A stretch of DNA of 64,000 nucleotides from Sandaracinaceae bacterium (GTDB taxonomy: Bacteria; Myxococcota_A; Polyangia; Polyangiales; Houyiibacteriaceae): contig JACKEI010000001.1 in the NCBI GenBank assembly GCA_020633075.1, positions 2,122,899 through 2,186,898 of the forward strand. Direction: 5' to 3'. Positions within the stretch are counted from its first letter, which is position 1; each line of letters starts with the position of its first letter. Shown here one piece after another: positions 27,463-36,146 of this stretch. The notes beneath the pieces were generated by a model that was not told the DNA's origin, did no database searches, and was given only the letters and a program-made list of their open reading frames with translations. A program made the translations under genes and the position numbers.

Positions 27463-30081
27463 TCACCGGTTTGTCTCGGCGCGCAGCTCCGCGGCGAGCT
27501 CCTCACGCGCCACTTCGGACGCGACGCCCTCCGTGTCACGTGCCCGCAGCAACAGGCCACGCTCCGGCAGGTCCCGCATCGCGCGCGCGGCCAGGCGACG
27601 CGTCACCAGGTCTTCGCTCTGGATGGCGTTCCACAGCTGGCCGCGGATGTACGCGCGGCTCGCGCCACCGGGGCCGCTCCAGCCGTTGCGCATGACGTCC
27701 AAGACCTTGTTCCAGGCGTAGCTGTAGCTCTCCGAGGAGCCCGAGAGGCCCTCCCGCAGCTGGGCCGCGGTGCGCAGTCGCCGCCAGAGGGCGGACTGAG
27801 CCATGTCCTCGGTGATGAGGCTGAACCAACCACGCTCTTCGCTCAGCACGGCCTCCTGGAGGATCTGGGCCAGCTCGCGGTTCTCGGCCAGCTTCTCCAT
27901 GAGGTGCGTGACCGCCGCGCTGCCGCCACCGAGGGCGATGGCCATCGCGGCGCCGCGCTCGGACTCGCGGTCGTCCAGCATGCGGATGAGCCGGTCGTCG
28001 GACTCCGGGTTGGCGGCGTAGCCCACGGCCAGGGCAGCCGCGCGGCGGATCTCGTAGGGCACCTGCGCGTTCGCGGCCAGGTCGAGCATGCGCGCGTTGA
28101 GGTCGGGCCGTGAGCGCTGCCAGAGCGCCGCCGCATAGTTCTTGCGCGACTGCAGCGACAGCGCGGTGTCCAGGATCTTCGTGAAGATGGCGCCCATCTG
28201 CTCGTCGCTCGCGACCATGCCGATGTTCGCCGCGGCAATCTCGCGGAGCTCGTAGTCGTCCTGACCGTCCTCGACGATGACGATCATCTCGTCGACGATG
28301 TCAGGCCGCCCGAAGGCACCGAGGCCCATGAGCGCGGAGCGCCGCGCATCCAGGACCGACTGCGTCGCGAGCGAGCGGTCGCTCGGGCCCGTGGTGCCCA
28401 TCGCGAGGTTGCGCGGGCGAGTGGCCAGGCGACGCAGGCGGGTAAACCCCGGCGTGTAGTCCAGGTCGGCCAGCGCAAGCGCCGCCGCTCCCGCGTCGGT
28501 CTCCTCCAGCTGCTCGATCAGGAAGGGTCCGAAGGACGCGTCGCCCGAGCGCCCCATGGCACGCAAGAGGTCTGCTCGGCGCGCAGGCCGATGCTCGAGC
28601 AGCTCGCGGAGCGTAGCGGCAATCTCGGGGCTCGCGACCAAGCGCAGCGCCCCGAACGCGTCGTCGGCGCGGCCCTGGCCGGTGCGCGCCACGGCGGCGA
28701 GCACGGGCGCTGCGCGCGAGTCCTCGAGGTCCGCCAAGCCGAACGCCGCCTCCGTGCGGATCTCCGCGTCATCGTTGGTCAGGTAGCCTGCCAGCGTGTC
28801 CGCGACGCGCGGGTCATGCGTGCGAGCCATCATCTTCACCAGCTCCAGGACCACGTCGCGGTCGCGTGCCTCGGCGGCGAGCACCGCCAGCTGCGTGCCC
28901 GACGCGCTCTGCCGCAGCGACTCGATCACGGCGCTCCGCAGGTCGGCGTGTGCGTTGAGCACGTTGAAGAGAGGGCGGGCGGCGCGGGCGTCTCCGGTCC
29001 GACCGAGGCCCGCCGTCACCGCGCGGATCACCTCCGGCGAGCGGGTCCCGGCGGCGGCCTCGCGTGTCGGCGCGGGGCGCTCGAGCTCGGCGGTGAGCAT
29101 GCGGGTGAGCGGCTCCACCACGTCGGCGCCGCGCCCTTCCGCGAGCGCATGCGCGGTCAACACGCGCACGCTCTCGCTCTCGTGGCGGATGAGCCCGTCC
29201 GAACCCAAGCGCTCCGTGCCCAGCACGCCGACCACGACGTCCGGCGAGAAGCCGTCCAGGGTCTGGAGGCGCCCGCCCGTGAACATCTCGAGCACCGCGT
29301 CGGCGGCGCGCTCTTCGCGCAAGAGCGCCAGCGTCCACACCACCTGCGCGCGGTCGCGCTCGTCGGTGTCGCCCAGCACCGCGAAGAGCGGCCCCTTCGC
29401 GCTCTCCGCGGCAGGCAGCCCAATCTCCGCGAGCGCTCGCGCGGCCGCGCGGCGCACCACGCCCGCGTGCTGCAACTCCCCGATGATCACCGGCACCGCC
29501 TCGGCGTCGTGGAAGTGACCCAGGTTCGCGAGGATGCGCTCCTTCACGTCATCGTAGGGCGCCTCGGGCAGGTACGCGCGCAGCGCGGCGAGCATCTCCG
29601 CGCGGTCGTCGATGCGGCCGATCTCCTCGAGCCGCTCGAAGCGGGTCTCGTGGTGCTGCCGACTGATGAAGCCCCACGCGCCGACGCCGATGATGGCCAC
29701 GACGAAGGCCGCGAAGATGTAGCGACCCGACTTTGTGGTGCGTGTGCCGATCTTCTCGAGCGAGCGGTCGTCCTCCTCACCCAGCGTCATCCCTCCCCCG
29801 AGGCCAGCGCCGCCGAGACCGCTGCCCACAGCAGCGAGCGGGTTGACCTGTACCTCCGCGCCAGCCGGAGGCGCGGCCAACGCAGCCACGCCGAAGGGGT
29901 CGGCGTCCTTGGGCACCGGCGCTGCGGCCAGGGCCCCTGCCCCGAAGGGATCGAGCGCTTCGCCCGCTTCTTCCGGAGCCGGCGGCACGGGCGGCAGGCT
30001 GTCCAACATCTCGAGCCCGAGCTCCTCGACGTCGTCGGTTTCGGGGAGAGGCGGAGGAGGCGGCGGGATGTCGTTGCTCAT
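27463..30081 (-). CDS. Large membrane-anchored HEAT-repeat protein
   Basis: This encodes 872 residues. The N-terminal ~120 residues are Pro/Ala/Gly-rich and disordered (starting MSNDIPPPPPPLPE). One membrane segment follows at about 125-145 (FAAFVVAIIGVGAWGF), and then ~700 residues of HEAT-like helical pairs, marked by LADLEDSRAAPVLAAVA and AALAVGYAANPESDDRL. The topology suggests a cytoplasmic Pro-rich tail and a periplasmic solenoid. It may bind large partners at the inner membrane; none is known. ATG 30081 begins the Pro-rich tail; an upstream in-frame start at 30126 is less likely. Confidence 0.82.
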   Translation of the reverse strand: MSNDIPPPPPPLPETDDVEELGLEMLDSLPPVPPAPEEAGEALDPFGAGALAAAPVPKDADPFGVAALAAPPAGAEVQVNPLAAVGSGLGGAGLGGGMTLGEEDDRSLEKIGTRTTKSGRYIFAAFVVAIIGVGAWGFISRQHHETRFERLEEIGRIDDRAEMLAALRAYLPEAPYDDVKERILANLGHFHDAEAVPVIIGELQHAGVVRRAAARALAEIGLPAAESAKGPLFAVLGDTDERDRAQVVWTLALLREERAADAVLEMFTGGRLQTLDGFSPDVVVGVLGTERLGSDGLIRHESESVRVLTAHALAEGRGADVVEPLTRMLTAELERPAPTREAAAGTRSPEVIRAVTAGLGRTGDARAARPLFNVLNAHADLRSAVIESLRQSASGTQLAVLAAEARDRDVVLELVKMMARTHDPRVADTLAGYLTNDDAEIRTEAAFGLADLEDSRAAPVLAAVARTGQGRADDAFGALRLVASPEIAATLRELLEHRPARRADLLRAMGRSGDASFGPFLIEQLEETDAGAAALALADLDYTPGFTRLRRLATRPRNLAMGTTGPSDRSLATQSVLDARRSALMGLGAFGRPDIVDEMIVIVEDGQDDYELREIAAANIGMVASDEQMGAIFTKILDTALSLQSRKNYAAALWQRSRPDLNARMLDLAANAQVPYEIRRAAALAVGYAANPESDDRLIRMLDDRESERGAAMAIALGGGSAAVTHLMEKLAENRELAQILQEAVLSEERGWFSLITEDMAQSALWRRLRTAAQLREGLSGSSESYSYAWNKVLDVMRNGWSGPGGASRAYIRGQLWNAIQSEDLVTRRLAARAMRDLPERGLLLRARDTEGVASEVAREELAAELRAETNR

Positions 30082-30159
30082 GGCGGCGCAACGATACCGG
30101 GACCGCCCGCCCGCATCAACTGTCACGAGGTCAGCGCGGGTCGCGAGTGACGCGCCGCG

Positions 30160-30622
30160 TCAGGGCCGTTGCAGGCGATGATGACCGTCCGGAGCGAGGC
30201 GACGGTGCTCGCTGCGCGAACCGTCGGGCCAGCGCACCACCACGTCCACCAGCGCGCCCGTCGGCAGCCCCAGGTGCAGCCGCGTGGTCATCGAAGTCCG
30301 CGCAGACCGTCGCGGTGAGCCGCGCCGGGTCATCCACCCCCACGTTCGCTGCCACGTCCGTGGAGTGGGCATCACCGTCGTTCAGGAAGAGCCGGCGGCG
30401 ATCCGTCAGCGCGAACGCAGTGAGTTCCAGGGCAGGGCGATCCTCGTAGCCATTCACATGAAACAAGTCGACATCGCCGTCCAAGTCGAAGTCGGCGGCG
30501 CACACCGCCCATCCCCAGCGCGGCGTAGGCGTGCAGGCCACCACTGCGAAGGCGAGCAGAGCCAGACCGCACCGAACCGTGCGACTCGATGACTCAGTCC
30601 TGGAGTCCGCGAGAATGGCCAC
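30160..30622 (-). pseudogene. Decayed ASPIC/UnbV (CRTAC1-type) lipoprotein gene
   Basis: The frame beginning at GTG 30622 (GGAG just upstream; the open frame reaches back to 30673) gives a lipobox-like VVAC and then VCBS/FG-GAP features GWAVCAADFDLDGDVDLF and RRRLFLNDGDAH, ending at VCADFD. At that point the reading continues in another frame with HLGLPTGALVDVVVRWPDGS, which is the end of the ASPIC/UnbV domain, and stops at 30160. Intact members are several hundred residues longer. This is best read as a gene that lost its middle and was frameshifted. A sequencing error alone would not restore the missing central repeats. Confidence 0.75.
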
Positions 30623-30731
30623 GTCATCTCCATAGCAGGAGGCAGCGCCCCGACCCGACGCGAAGAAGCCCACCGCGAACGCTCGCGATGGGCTGCTTGC
30701 TTGGTGTCTGCGCTTGGAGCTCAGCGCATCG

Positions 30732-33700
30732 CTATGGGGTGGGAGGCGTCACGGGGCACAGCGTGAGCACCTGTCCCGCGGTCACGCAGACGGGAGCGGC
30801 GCCGTTGTGCGTGCCCATGAGCTGCACGTACGCGTCCAAGGTGCCCATCACCTGAATGACGAGTGCGCGCTGGTTCATGAGGAAGCACGAGCCGTTGCCG
30901 TTGCAGCGTAGCCGCGCTCCAGAGGGCGCTGCGGGCGCTCCCATCGGCGGGTTCGCCCCGAAGGTCGCGATCTGCATGTTCACCGCGAGGTCCTCCTTGG
31001 TGTTCATGAAGGGCGGAATCATGTTGCAGATTGCGCTGCTGCCCGTGCAGCCGATCGTGCCGCTCACTTCGGTTCCGCGCAGCGTGCTGGTGAACTGCGC
31101 GAGCGCGCCGTTCACGTGATAGCCGCCGGACAGGTCGCCCGTAGCCGGAGCGCACATGTCACCCGCGCTGACGCCCGCGCTCACCACGAGGTCGACCACG
31201 ATGTTGGCGTTCAACGTGACGAAGGGGAAAGGCGAGTAGCTGACCGGGATGGTGATGCCGACCACGACGTTCAGGTCGGTGACCTGGAACGCGCCGTTGC
31301 CGGGCCCTGTGTTGCCCACGTTGGGTGCGTACCGCACCACCATGTGACCAGGCCCGAAGCGGTCCCGGCTGGTGTAGGTGGGGTGCAGCATGCGCGTGAC
31401 GTTGGCGAGGCCCATGGGCGTGTTCTCCGTCTGGAGAATCGTCCCGTCGAGCGCGTAGCGGACATCGTAGCCAGCACAGCCTGCCGGCGTGCACATGATG
31501 CCGTTCCCGGTGTACCCCATGGGGCAGGCGCCGCAGGTGAAGCCTGTACCGGGGGCTGGGACGTCCGTGCAGGTCACCCCAGCGAAGCAGGGGTTGCCAG
31601 CACAGCCATTGATGTCGGTGCAAGTGAAGCCGTCACCGGTGTAGCCCGCCGGACAAGCACCACAGGTGGCACCCACGCCCGGAGCCGGCACGTCGGTGCA
31701 AGTCACGCCCGCGAAGCAGGGGCTCGGCGAGCAGCCGTTCGTGTCCGTGCAGGTCACACCGTTACCGCTGTAGCCGTTCGGGCAGGAGCCGCAGGTGCGG
31801 GTCGTGCTCGGAGGCGGCTGATCGGTGCAGGTCACGCCGGGGAAGCAGGGCATGGTCATGCACGCGTCGAGGTTGGTGCAGGTCACACCGTTGCCCGTGT
31901 ACCCAGCAGGACACGCGCCGCAGGTGAAGCCTGTACCGGGTGCTGGCACATCGGTACACGTCACACCCGCGAAGCACGGGTTGCCCGCGCAGCCGTTGAT
32001 GTCGGTGCAGGTCACGCCGTCACCCATGTAGCCCGCAGGGCAGGCGCCGCAGGTGCGCGTCGTGCTCGGAGGGGGTTGGTCGGTGCAGGTCACGCCCGCG
32101 AAGCAGGGCATGGTCATGCACGCGTCGAGGTTGGTGCAGGTCACACCGTTGCCCGTGTAGCCCGCAGGACAAGCGCCGCACGTGCGGCCCAAGCTCGGCG
32201 GAGCGTCGTCTGTGCAGGTCACGCCCGCGAAGCAGGGCATGGTCAAGCATGCGTCGATGTTGGTGCATGTGATGCCGTTGCCCGTGGTGCCGGCCGGGCA
32301 GGCACCGCAGGTGAAGCCCGTGTCGGGCGCCGGCACGTCGGAGCACGTCACGCCGGCGAAGCAGGGGTTCCCAGCGCAGCCGTCAATGTCCACGCAGTTG
32401 GGCGGCATGCCGCTCGTGCCCGCCGGGCACGCTGTACACGTGAAGCCAGTACCTGGTGCGGGTACGTCCACACAGGTCTGACCTGCCATGCAGGGGTTAC
32501 CCGCACAGCCGTCCGTGTCGGTGCACGTCACGCCGTTCCCGCTGTAGCCCACGGGACACGCACCACACGTCCGACCCAGGCTCGGCGGCGGCAGGTCGGT
32601 GCAGGTCACGCCCGCGAAGCAGGGCATGGTCAAGCACGCGTCGATGTTGGTGCAGGTGATGCCGTTGCCTGTGGTCCCGGCGGGACAAGCGCCGCAGGTG
32701 AACCCGGTGCCGGGCGCCGGGACGTCGGAGCACGCCACGCCGGCGAAGCAGGGGTTCCCAGCGCAGCCGTCGATGTCGGTGCACGTTGCGCCGTTGCCCA
32801 TGTAGCCCGTCGGACAGGCGCCGCAGGTACGACCCGTGCTGGGCGGAGGTTGGTCGGTGCACGAAACGCCCGCGAAACAGGGCATGGTCAAGCACGCGTC
32901 GATGTTGGTGCAGGACACGCCATTGCCCGAGGTGCCCGCCGGACAGGCGCCGCAGGTGAAGCCCGTGCCGGGCGCCGGCACGTCGGAGCACGTCACGCCG
33001 GCGAAGCACGGCATGCTCGCGCACCCGTCGATGTCCGTGCACGTCTCGCCGTCGCCCATGGTGCCCGCTGGGCACGCACCACAGGTGAAGCCCGTGTTGG
33101 GCGCCGGCACGTCGGAGCACGTCACGCCGACCGCGCACGGGTCGCCCGCGCATCCATCGATGTCCGTGCAAGTCTCGCCGTCTCCCTCGGTACCCGCAGG
33201 ACAGGCGCCGCAGGTGTATCCGGTGCCTGGGGCGGCGACGTCCGTGCAGACCACCATCGCCGCGCAGGGATCACCTGCGCAGCCGTCGATGTCTGCGCAG
33301 GTGACGCCGTCGCCTTCGGTGCCCGCAGGACAGGCACCGCAGGTGTAGCCCAGACTGGGTGCCGGATCGTCCGTGCAAAGCACCCCAGGCGCGCAGGGAT
33401 TGATGGCGCACGCGTCTGTGTCGGTGCAGCTCTCGACATCCGCACCCGAGAAGCCTGGAGCACAGTTGCAGACCAAGCCGGTGCCGACCACCGCAGGCTC
33501 GCACACCGCATTCGCGGCGCACGCGGGAAAGCACTCGGTCTGAACGCAGGTCAGGCCGTCGCCGGAGTAGCCGTCGTTGCACTCGCAGTCGCCGTCGGCG
33601 GTGCCGTCATTGCGCGGGTTGCAGGTCGCGTCGGGGGAGCAGGCAGGGTCACAGGTCACGGGGAGACACTCGCCGCCTACAGGGAGAAAGCCGTCATCGC

Positions 33701-34019
33701 AGACGCACTGGGCTGGTCCGCCAGACTGCTGAACGCAGCTGCTGTTGTTCTGACAGCGGCCACACAGCGTGTCGTCGGTGCAGGTGACGCCGTCGCCGGA
33801 GAAGCCATCGTTGCAGTCGCAGATCGCGCTGCCGCCGCTGACCAAGCACGTCGCATTGACGCTGCAGGTCGCGCAGATGGCGGGCCCCATGTCAACGCCC
33901 GTTCCTTGGTCCACGTCCGGGCCGAGGTCCACCGTGATGTGGGCGCCGTCTCCGCAACCGCCAATCGTGAAAACAGTCGCCAATATGGCTACTGCGCCTA
34001 AATGTTTGAGTCTAAACAT
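30732..34019 (-). CDS. Lipoprotein with fifteen tandem EGF-like repeats
   Basis: This encodes 1,095 residues. The signal peptide ends in lipobox GGC (Cys22). The Cys-rich N-terminal third (EGF-like units such as CDCNDGFSGDGVTC) is followed by fifteen near-identical 43-residue units of the form DGCAGNPCFAGVTC then PAPGTGFTCGACPAG. A C-terminal ~250-residue beta-rich domain ends the protein. Each unit has six cysteines, so the chain should fold as a long disulfide-linked rod on the cell surface, as in adhesion proteins. ATG 34019 has AAGGG nine bases upstream. The nucleotide repeats could recombine and change length. Ligand unknown. Confidence 0.9.
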   Translation of the reverse strand: MFRLKHLGAVAILATVFTIGGCGDGAHITVDLGPDVDQGTGVDMGPAICATCSVNATCLVSGGSAICDCNDGFSGDGVTCTDDTLCGRCQNNSSCVQQSGGPAQCVCDDGFLPVGGECLPVTCDPACSPDATCNPRNDGTADGDCECNDGYSGDGLTCVQTECFPACAANAVCEPAVVGTGLVCNCAPGFSGADVESCTDTDACAINPCAPGVLCTDDPAPSLGYTCGACPAGTEGDGVTCADIDGCAGDPCAAMVVCTDVAAPGTGYTCGACPAGTEGDGETCTDIDGCAGDPCAVGVTCSDVPAPNTGFTCGACPAGTMGDGETCTDIDGCASMPCFAGVTCSDVPAPGTGFTCGACPAGTSGNGVSCTNIDACLTMPCFAGVSCTDQPPPSTGRTCGACPTGYMGNGATCTDIDGCAGNPCFAGVACSDVPAPGTGFTCGACPAGTTGNGITCTNIDACLTMPCFAGVTCTDLPPPSLGRTCGACPVGYSGNGVTCTDTDGCAGNPCMAGQTCVDVPAPGTGFTCTACPAGTSGMPPNCVDIDGCAGNPCFAGVTCSDVPAPDTGFTCGACPAGTTGNGITCTNIDACLTMPCFAGVTCTDDAPPSLGRTCGACPAGYTGNGVTCTNLDACMTMPCFAGVTCTDQPPPSTTRTCGACPAGYMGDGVTCTDINGCAGNPCFAGVTCTDVPAPGTGFTCGACPAGYTGNGVTCTNLDACMTMPCFPGVTCTDQPPPSTTRTCGSCPNGYSGNGVTCTDTNGCSPSPCFAGVTCTDVPAPGVGATCGACPAGYTGDGFTCTDINGCAGNPCFAGVTCTDVPAPGTGFTCGACPMGYTGNGIMCTPAGCAGYDVRYALDGTILQTENTPMGLANVTRMLHPTYTSRDRFGPGHMVVRYAPNVGNTGPGNGAFQVTDLNVVVGITIPVSYSPFPFVTLNANIVVDLVVSAGVSAGDMCAPATGDLSGGYHVNGALAQFTSTLRGTEVSGTIGCTGSSAICNMIPPFMNTKEDLAVNMQIATFGANPPMGAPAAPSGARLRCNGNGSCFLMNQRALVIQVMGTLDAYVQLMGTHNGAAPVCVTAGQVLTLCPVTPPTP
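31490..33416 (-). repeat. Fifteen tandem ~129-bp coding repeats
   Basis: Direct repeats inside the EGF-like lipoprotein gene, each 43 codons. They alternate between subtypes: a CAGNPC-PAPGTGF type and a CLTMPC/CMTMPC-PPPS type occur in a loosely alternating order, which suggests duplication of a two-unit block. Several adjacent copies differ at only a few bases. Confidence 0.9.
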
Positions 34020-34121
34020 CGCCACACACCCTTTGTCGTGTCGTTACATGCGTTCCGAAGCGCTTTCCGCGCTCGTGCGTAACGTATACCCGAGTGTGCC
34101 GACGAATTGAACAGTCGGAAA

Positions 34122-34150
34122 AATGTATGTTTGGCACTGAGTGCCGTCAA
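34122..34150 (-). promoter_or_regulatory. Promoter with internal palindrome for the EGF lipoprotein gene
   Basis: On the minus strand TTGACG and TACATT are 17 bases apart, about 100 bp before ATG 34019. The spacer contains the palindrome GGCACTCAGTGCC (34133-34145, 6-bp arms around one central base), a position where a dimeric repressor would block RNA polymerase. The surrounding ~170 bp intergenic stretch is distinctly richer in A+T than the rest of the window. Confidence 0.5.
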
Positions 34151-34189
34151 AGTGTTACTACGGCGGATAGTTCTCGCGCGGCTGTGCAA

Positions 34190-35392
34190 CTACCCCACTT
34201 TGCGGAGCGCACCGGCCAAATCTCGGATGAGATCGTCCGTCTCTTCGATGCCCACGGCGTAGCGAACCAGACTGTCGCGGATCCCGATGGCTTCGCGCTG
34301 CGCGGTGCTGAGCTCGAAGTAGCTCATAAGAGCTGGCTGCTCGATGAGACTCTCCACCCCTCCCAGGCTGGGCGCGATGCGTGGGATCTCACAGGCGTCG
34401 ATGAACGCGCTGGTTCCCTTCAGGTCGGAATGGAGGTCGAAGGTGACCACTCCCCCGAACCCCGTCATCAGGCGCTTGGCCACGTCGTGGTTCGCGTGCG
34501 AAGGCAGCCCGGCGTACCAGACCTGCCGGACCTGAGGCTGCTGCTCGAGCCACTGGGCCACGGCCAGCGCGCTCGCGTTCTGCTGGGCCACGCGGAGCGC
34601 CAGGGTCTTCATGCCGCGGTGGATCAGGTAGGCCGCGTGCGGGTCCAGGTTGGCGCCGAACACGTGGCGCTGATCGCGCACCAGCGACACCAGCGCTTCA
34701 CTGCCGGCCACCACGCCGCCCAGCACGTCGTTGTGCCCCGCCAGGTACTTGGTCGCGGAGTGCACGACCAGGTCGATGCCGTACTCGCACGGGCGCAGGT
34801 TGATCGGCGTGGCGAAGGTCGAGTCGATCATGGAGTAGATCTTCTGACGCTCCTTGCGGCGGGCGCGCACCAGCTCCGCGACGACCTCGAGGTCGGGGAC
34901 GGTCTGGTACGGGTTGGTGGGCGCCTCCGAGATCACCAGGCGCGTCTCTGGGCGAATCGCCTCCGCCAGGGCCTTCACGTCGGCCGGAGGCACCAGCGTG
35001 CACGTGACCCCGAACTTGCTGAGGAAGGTGGTGACGAACTGCCGCGTGCGGCGGTAGCAGTCTGCAAAGAGGATGACGTGCGAGCCATGCTCGACCAGCG
35101 AGAGGATCGTCAGCGTCACAGCGGCCATGCCGCTCGCGAACGCGGCCGCGTCCTCGACCCCCTCGAGCGCAGCGACCTTCTTCTCCACGAGGGCGACGGT
35201 GGGGTTCCCGTAGCGCCCATACTCCATGCGCTCGATGCGCCCTTCGAAGTAGTGGATGAGCTCCTCCGTGTTGGCGAAGGAGTAGGTGGCGGTCTGCGCG
35301 ATGGGAGCAGCCAGCGCATCGTAAGGATAAGAGCGCGGCTCACCGCCGTGAACCGCGGTGGTGAGAGGTGAGCGCTTGGTGGACTCGGACAT
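34190..35392 (-). CDS. Cys/Met-metabolism PLP-dependent enzyme (cystathionine gamma-synthase type)
   Basis: This encodes 400 residues of the fold-type I Cys/Met metabolism family. The PLP lysine lies in HSATKYLAGHND, and GRYGNPT and SLGGVESL are conserved family motifs. Members include cystathionine gamma-synthase, cystathionine gamma-lyase and methionine gamma-lyase, which cannot be separated safely by eye. The cytoplasmic role is transsulfuration or methionine synthesis. The start ATG 35392 is standard. The gene stands alone, between the EGF lipoprotein and the terminator of the nuo operon. Confidence 0.9.
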   Translation of the reverse strand: MSESTKRSPLTTAVHGGEPRSYPYDALAAPIAQTATYSFANTEELIHYFEGRIERMEYGRYGNPTVALVEKKVAALEGVEDAAAFASGMAAVTLTILSLVEHGSHVILFADCYRRTRQFVTTFLSKFGVTCTLVPPADVKALAEAIRPETRLVISEAPTNPYQTVPDLEVVAELVRARRKERQKIYSMIDSTFATPINLRPCEYGIDLVVHSATKYLAGHNDVLGGVVAGSEALVSLVRDQRHVFGANLDPHAAYLIHRGMKTLALRVAQQNASALAVAQWLEQQPQVRQVWYAGLPSHANHDVAKRLMTGFGGVVTFDLHSDLKGTSAFIDACEIPRIAPSLGGVESLIEQPALMSYFELSTAQREAIGIRDSLVRYAVGIEETDDLIRDLAGALRKVG

Positions 35393-35478
35393 GATCGCGC
35401 GAGCCTAGCAGCGCGGCCTCGGTGAGGCACGTTGCCGGCTGCCGCGCTCGCGCCGCCCTGTAGAGCCAGACGCGAGAA

Positions 35479-35504
35479 GGCCCAGAGCGGTAGCGCCCTG
35501 GGCC
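35479..35504 (-). terminator. Terminator-like hairpin after the nuo operon
   Basis: The arms GGCCCAGAGCG and CGCCCTGGGCC (10 of 11 bases pair, GTAG loop) are followed on the minus strand by TTCT. It lies ~30 bp past the nuoI stop, in the ~140 bp gap before the PLP-enzyme gene, which fits intrinsic termination of the long operon. Confidence 0.65.
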
Positions 35505-35532
35505 GTCTCTTCAGCGCATCGTGGCCTACTGC

Positions 35533-36126
35533 TCAGTGGCCGCGCTCGCGGTCCACGCCAGGGTGGCTCGGGTCGCCGGGCTCGTGGCGCGGGTTGGCGG
35601 TGAGGTAGCTCCCGTCACGACCGGGCAGCGAGAGCAGCGTCTCCTTGTCGTACAGGAAGTGGTCGCGCGAGGTGCTGGGCGGCATGTGCGCGCCGGTGTC
35701 CATGCGGATGGCGTCGCAGGGGCAGGCCTCCACGCAGTAGCCGCAGAAGATGCAGCGCAGCTCGTCGATGACGAAGGTGACCGGGTAGCGCTCGTAGCCG
35801 TGACGCGGGTCGCTCTCGTCGTACTCGCCGGCCTCGATGTGGATGCACTGCGCGGGACAGGCGGTGCTGCAGCACAGGCAGGCCACGCAGCGAGGGGAGC
35901 CGTCCGCGCGCTGCGTCAGGCGGTGGATGCCGCGGAAGCGCTCGGGGTACGCCTCGGTCTCCTCCGGGTACATGAGCGTCACGATCTCGCCGTCCTCGCG
36001 GCTGCTGAACGTGTTCTTGAAGAAGCGACCCATGGTGAGGCGCAAGCCGCTCGCGATGGCGGGGACGTACGCCTGGTCCGCGAGGGTGCGGGGGGGCTTG
36101 GTGAGGACCTTGACCGTAGCAGCCAT
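35533..36126 (-). CDS. nuoI: NADH-quinone oxidoreductase subunit I
   Basis: This encodes 197 residues. Two 4Fe-4S ferredoxin motifs hold the N6a and N6b clusters: CVACLCCSTACP (with one extra Cys) and CIFCGYCVEACP. NuoI links NuoG to NuoB in the peripheral arm of complex I. The C-terminus is longer than usual (~50 residues beyond the clusters, Pro/His/Arg-rich). ATG 36126 has AAGGAG seven bases upstream. It is the last gene of the cluster. Confidence 0.95.
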   Translation of the reverse strand: MAATVKVLTKPPRTLADQAYVPAIASGLRLTMGRFFKNTFSSREDGEIVTLMYPEETEAYPERFRGIHRLTQRADGSPRCVACLCCSTACPAQCIHIEAGEYDESDPRHGYERYPVTFVIDELRCIFCGYCVEACPCDAIRMDTGAHMPPSTSRDHFLYDKETLLSLPGRDGSYLTANPRHEPGDPSHPGVDRERGH

Positions 36127-36146
36127 GATGAACTCCTTGCCGTGCG

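Noticed and set aside
31490..33416. CRISPR array from the regularly spaced repeats
   Set aside because: Units are 129 bp and coding in full, with no 20-40 bp spacer structure; no cas genes nearby.
31116..34001. A 961-codon open frame on the plus strand across the EGF repeat block
   Set aside because: It is the antisense of the repeats; its apparent regularity comes from the 129-bp period. It lacks a start context and has no fold sense, while the minus strand has signal peptide, lipobox and EGF cysteines.
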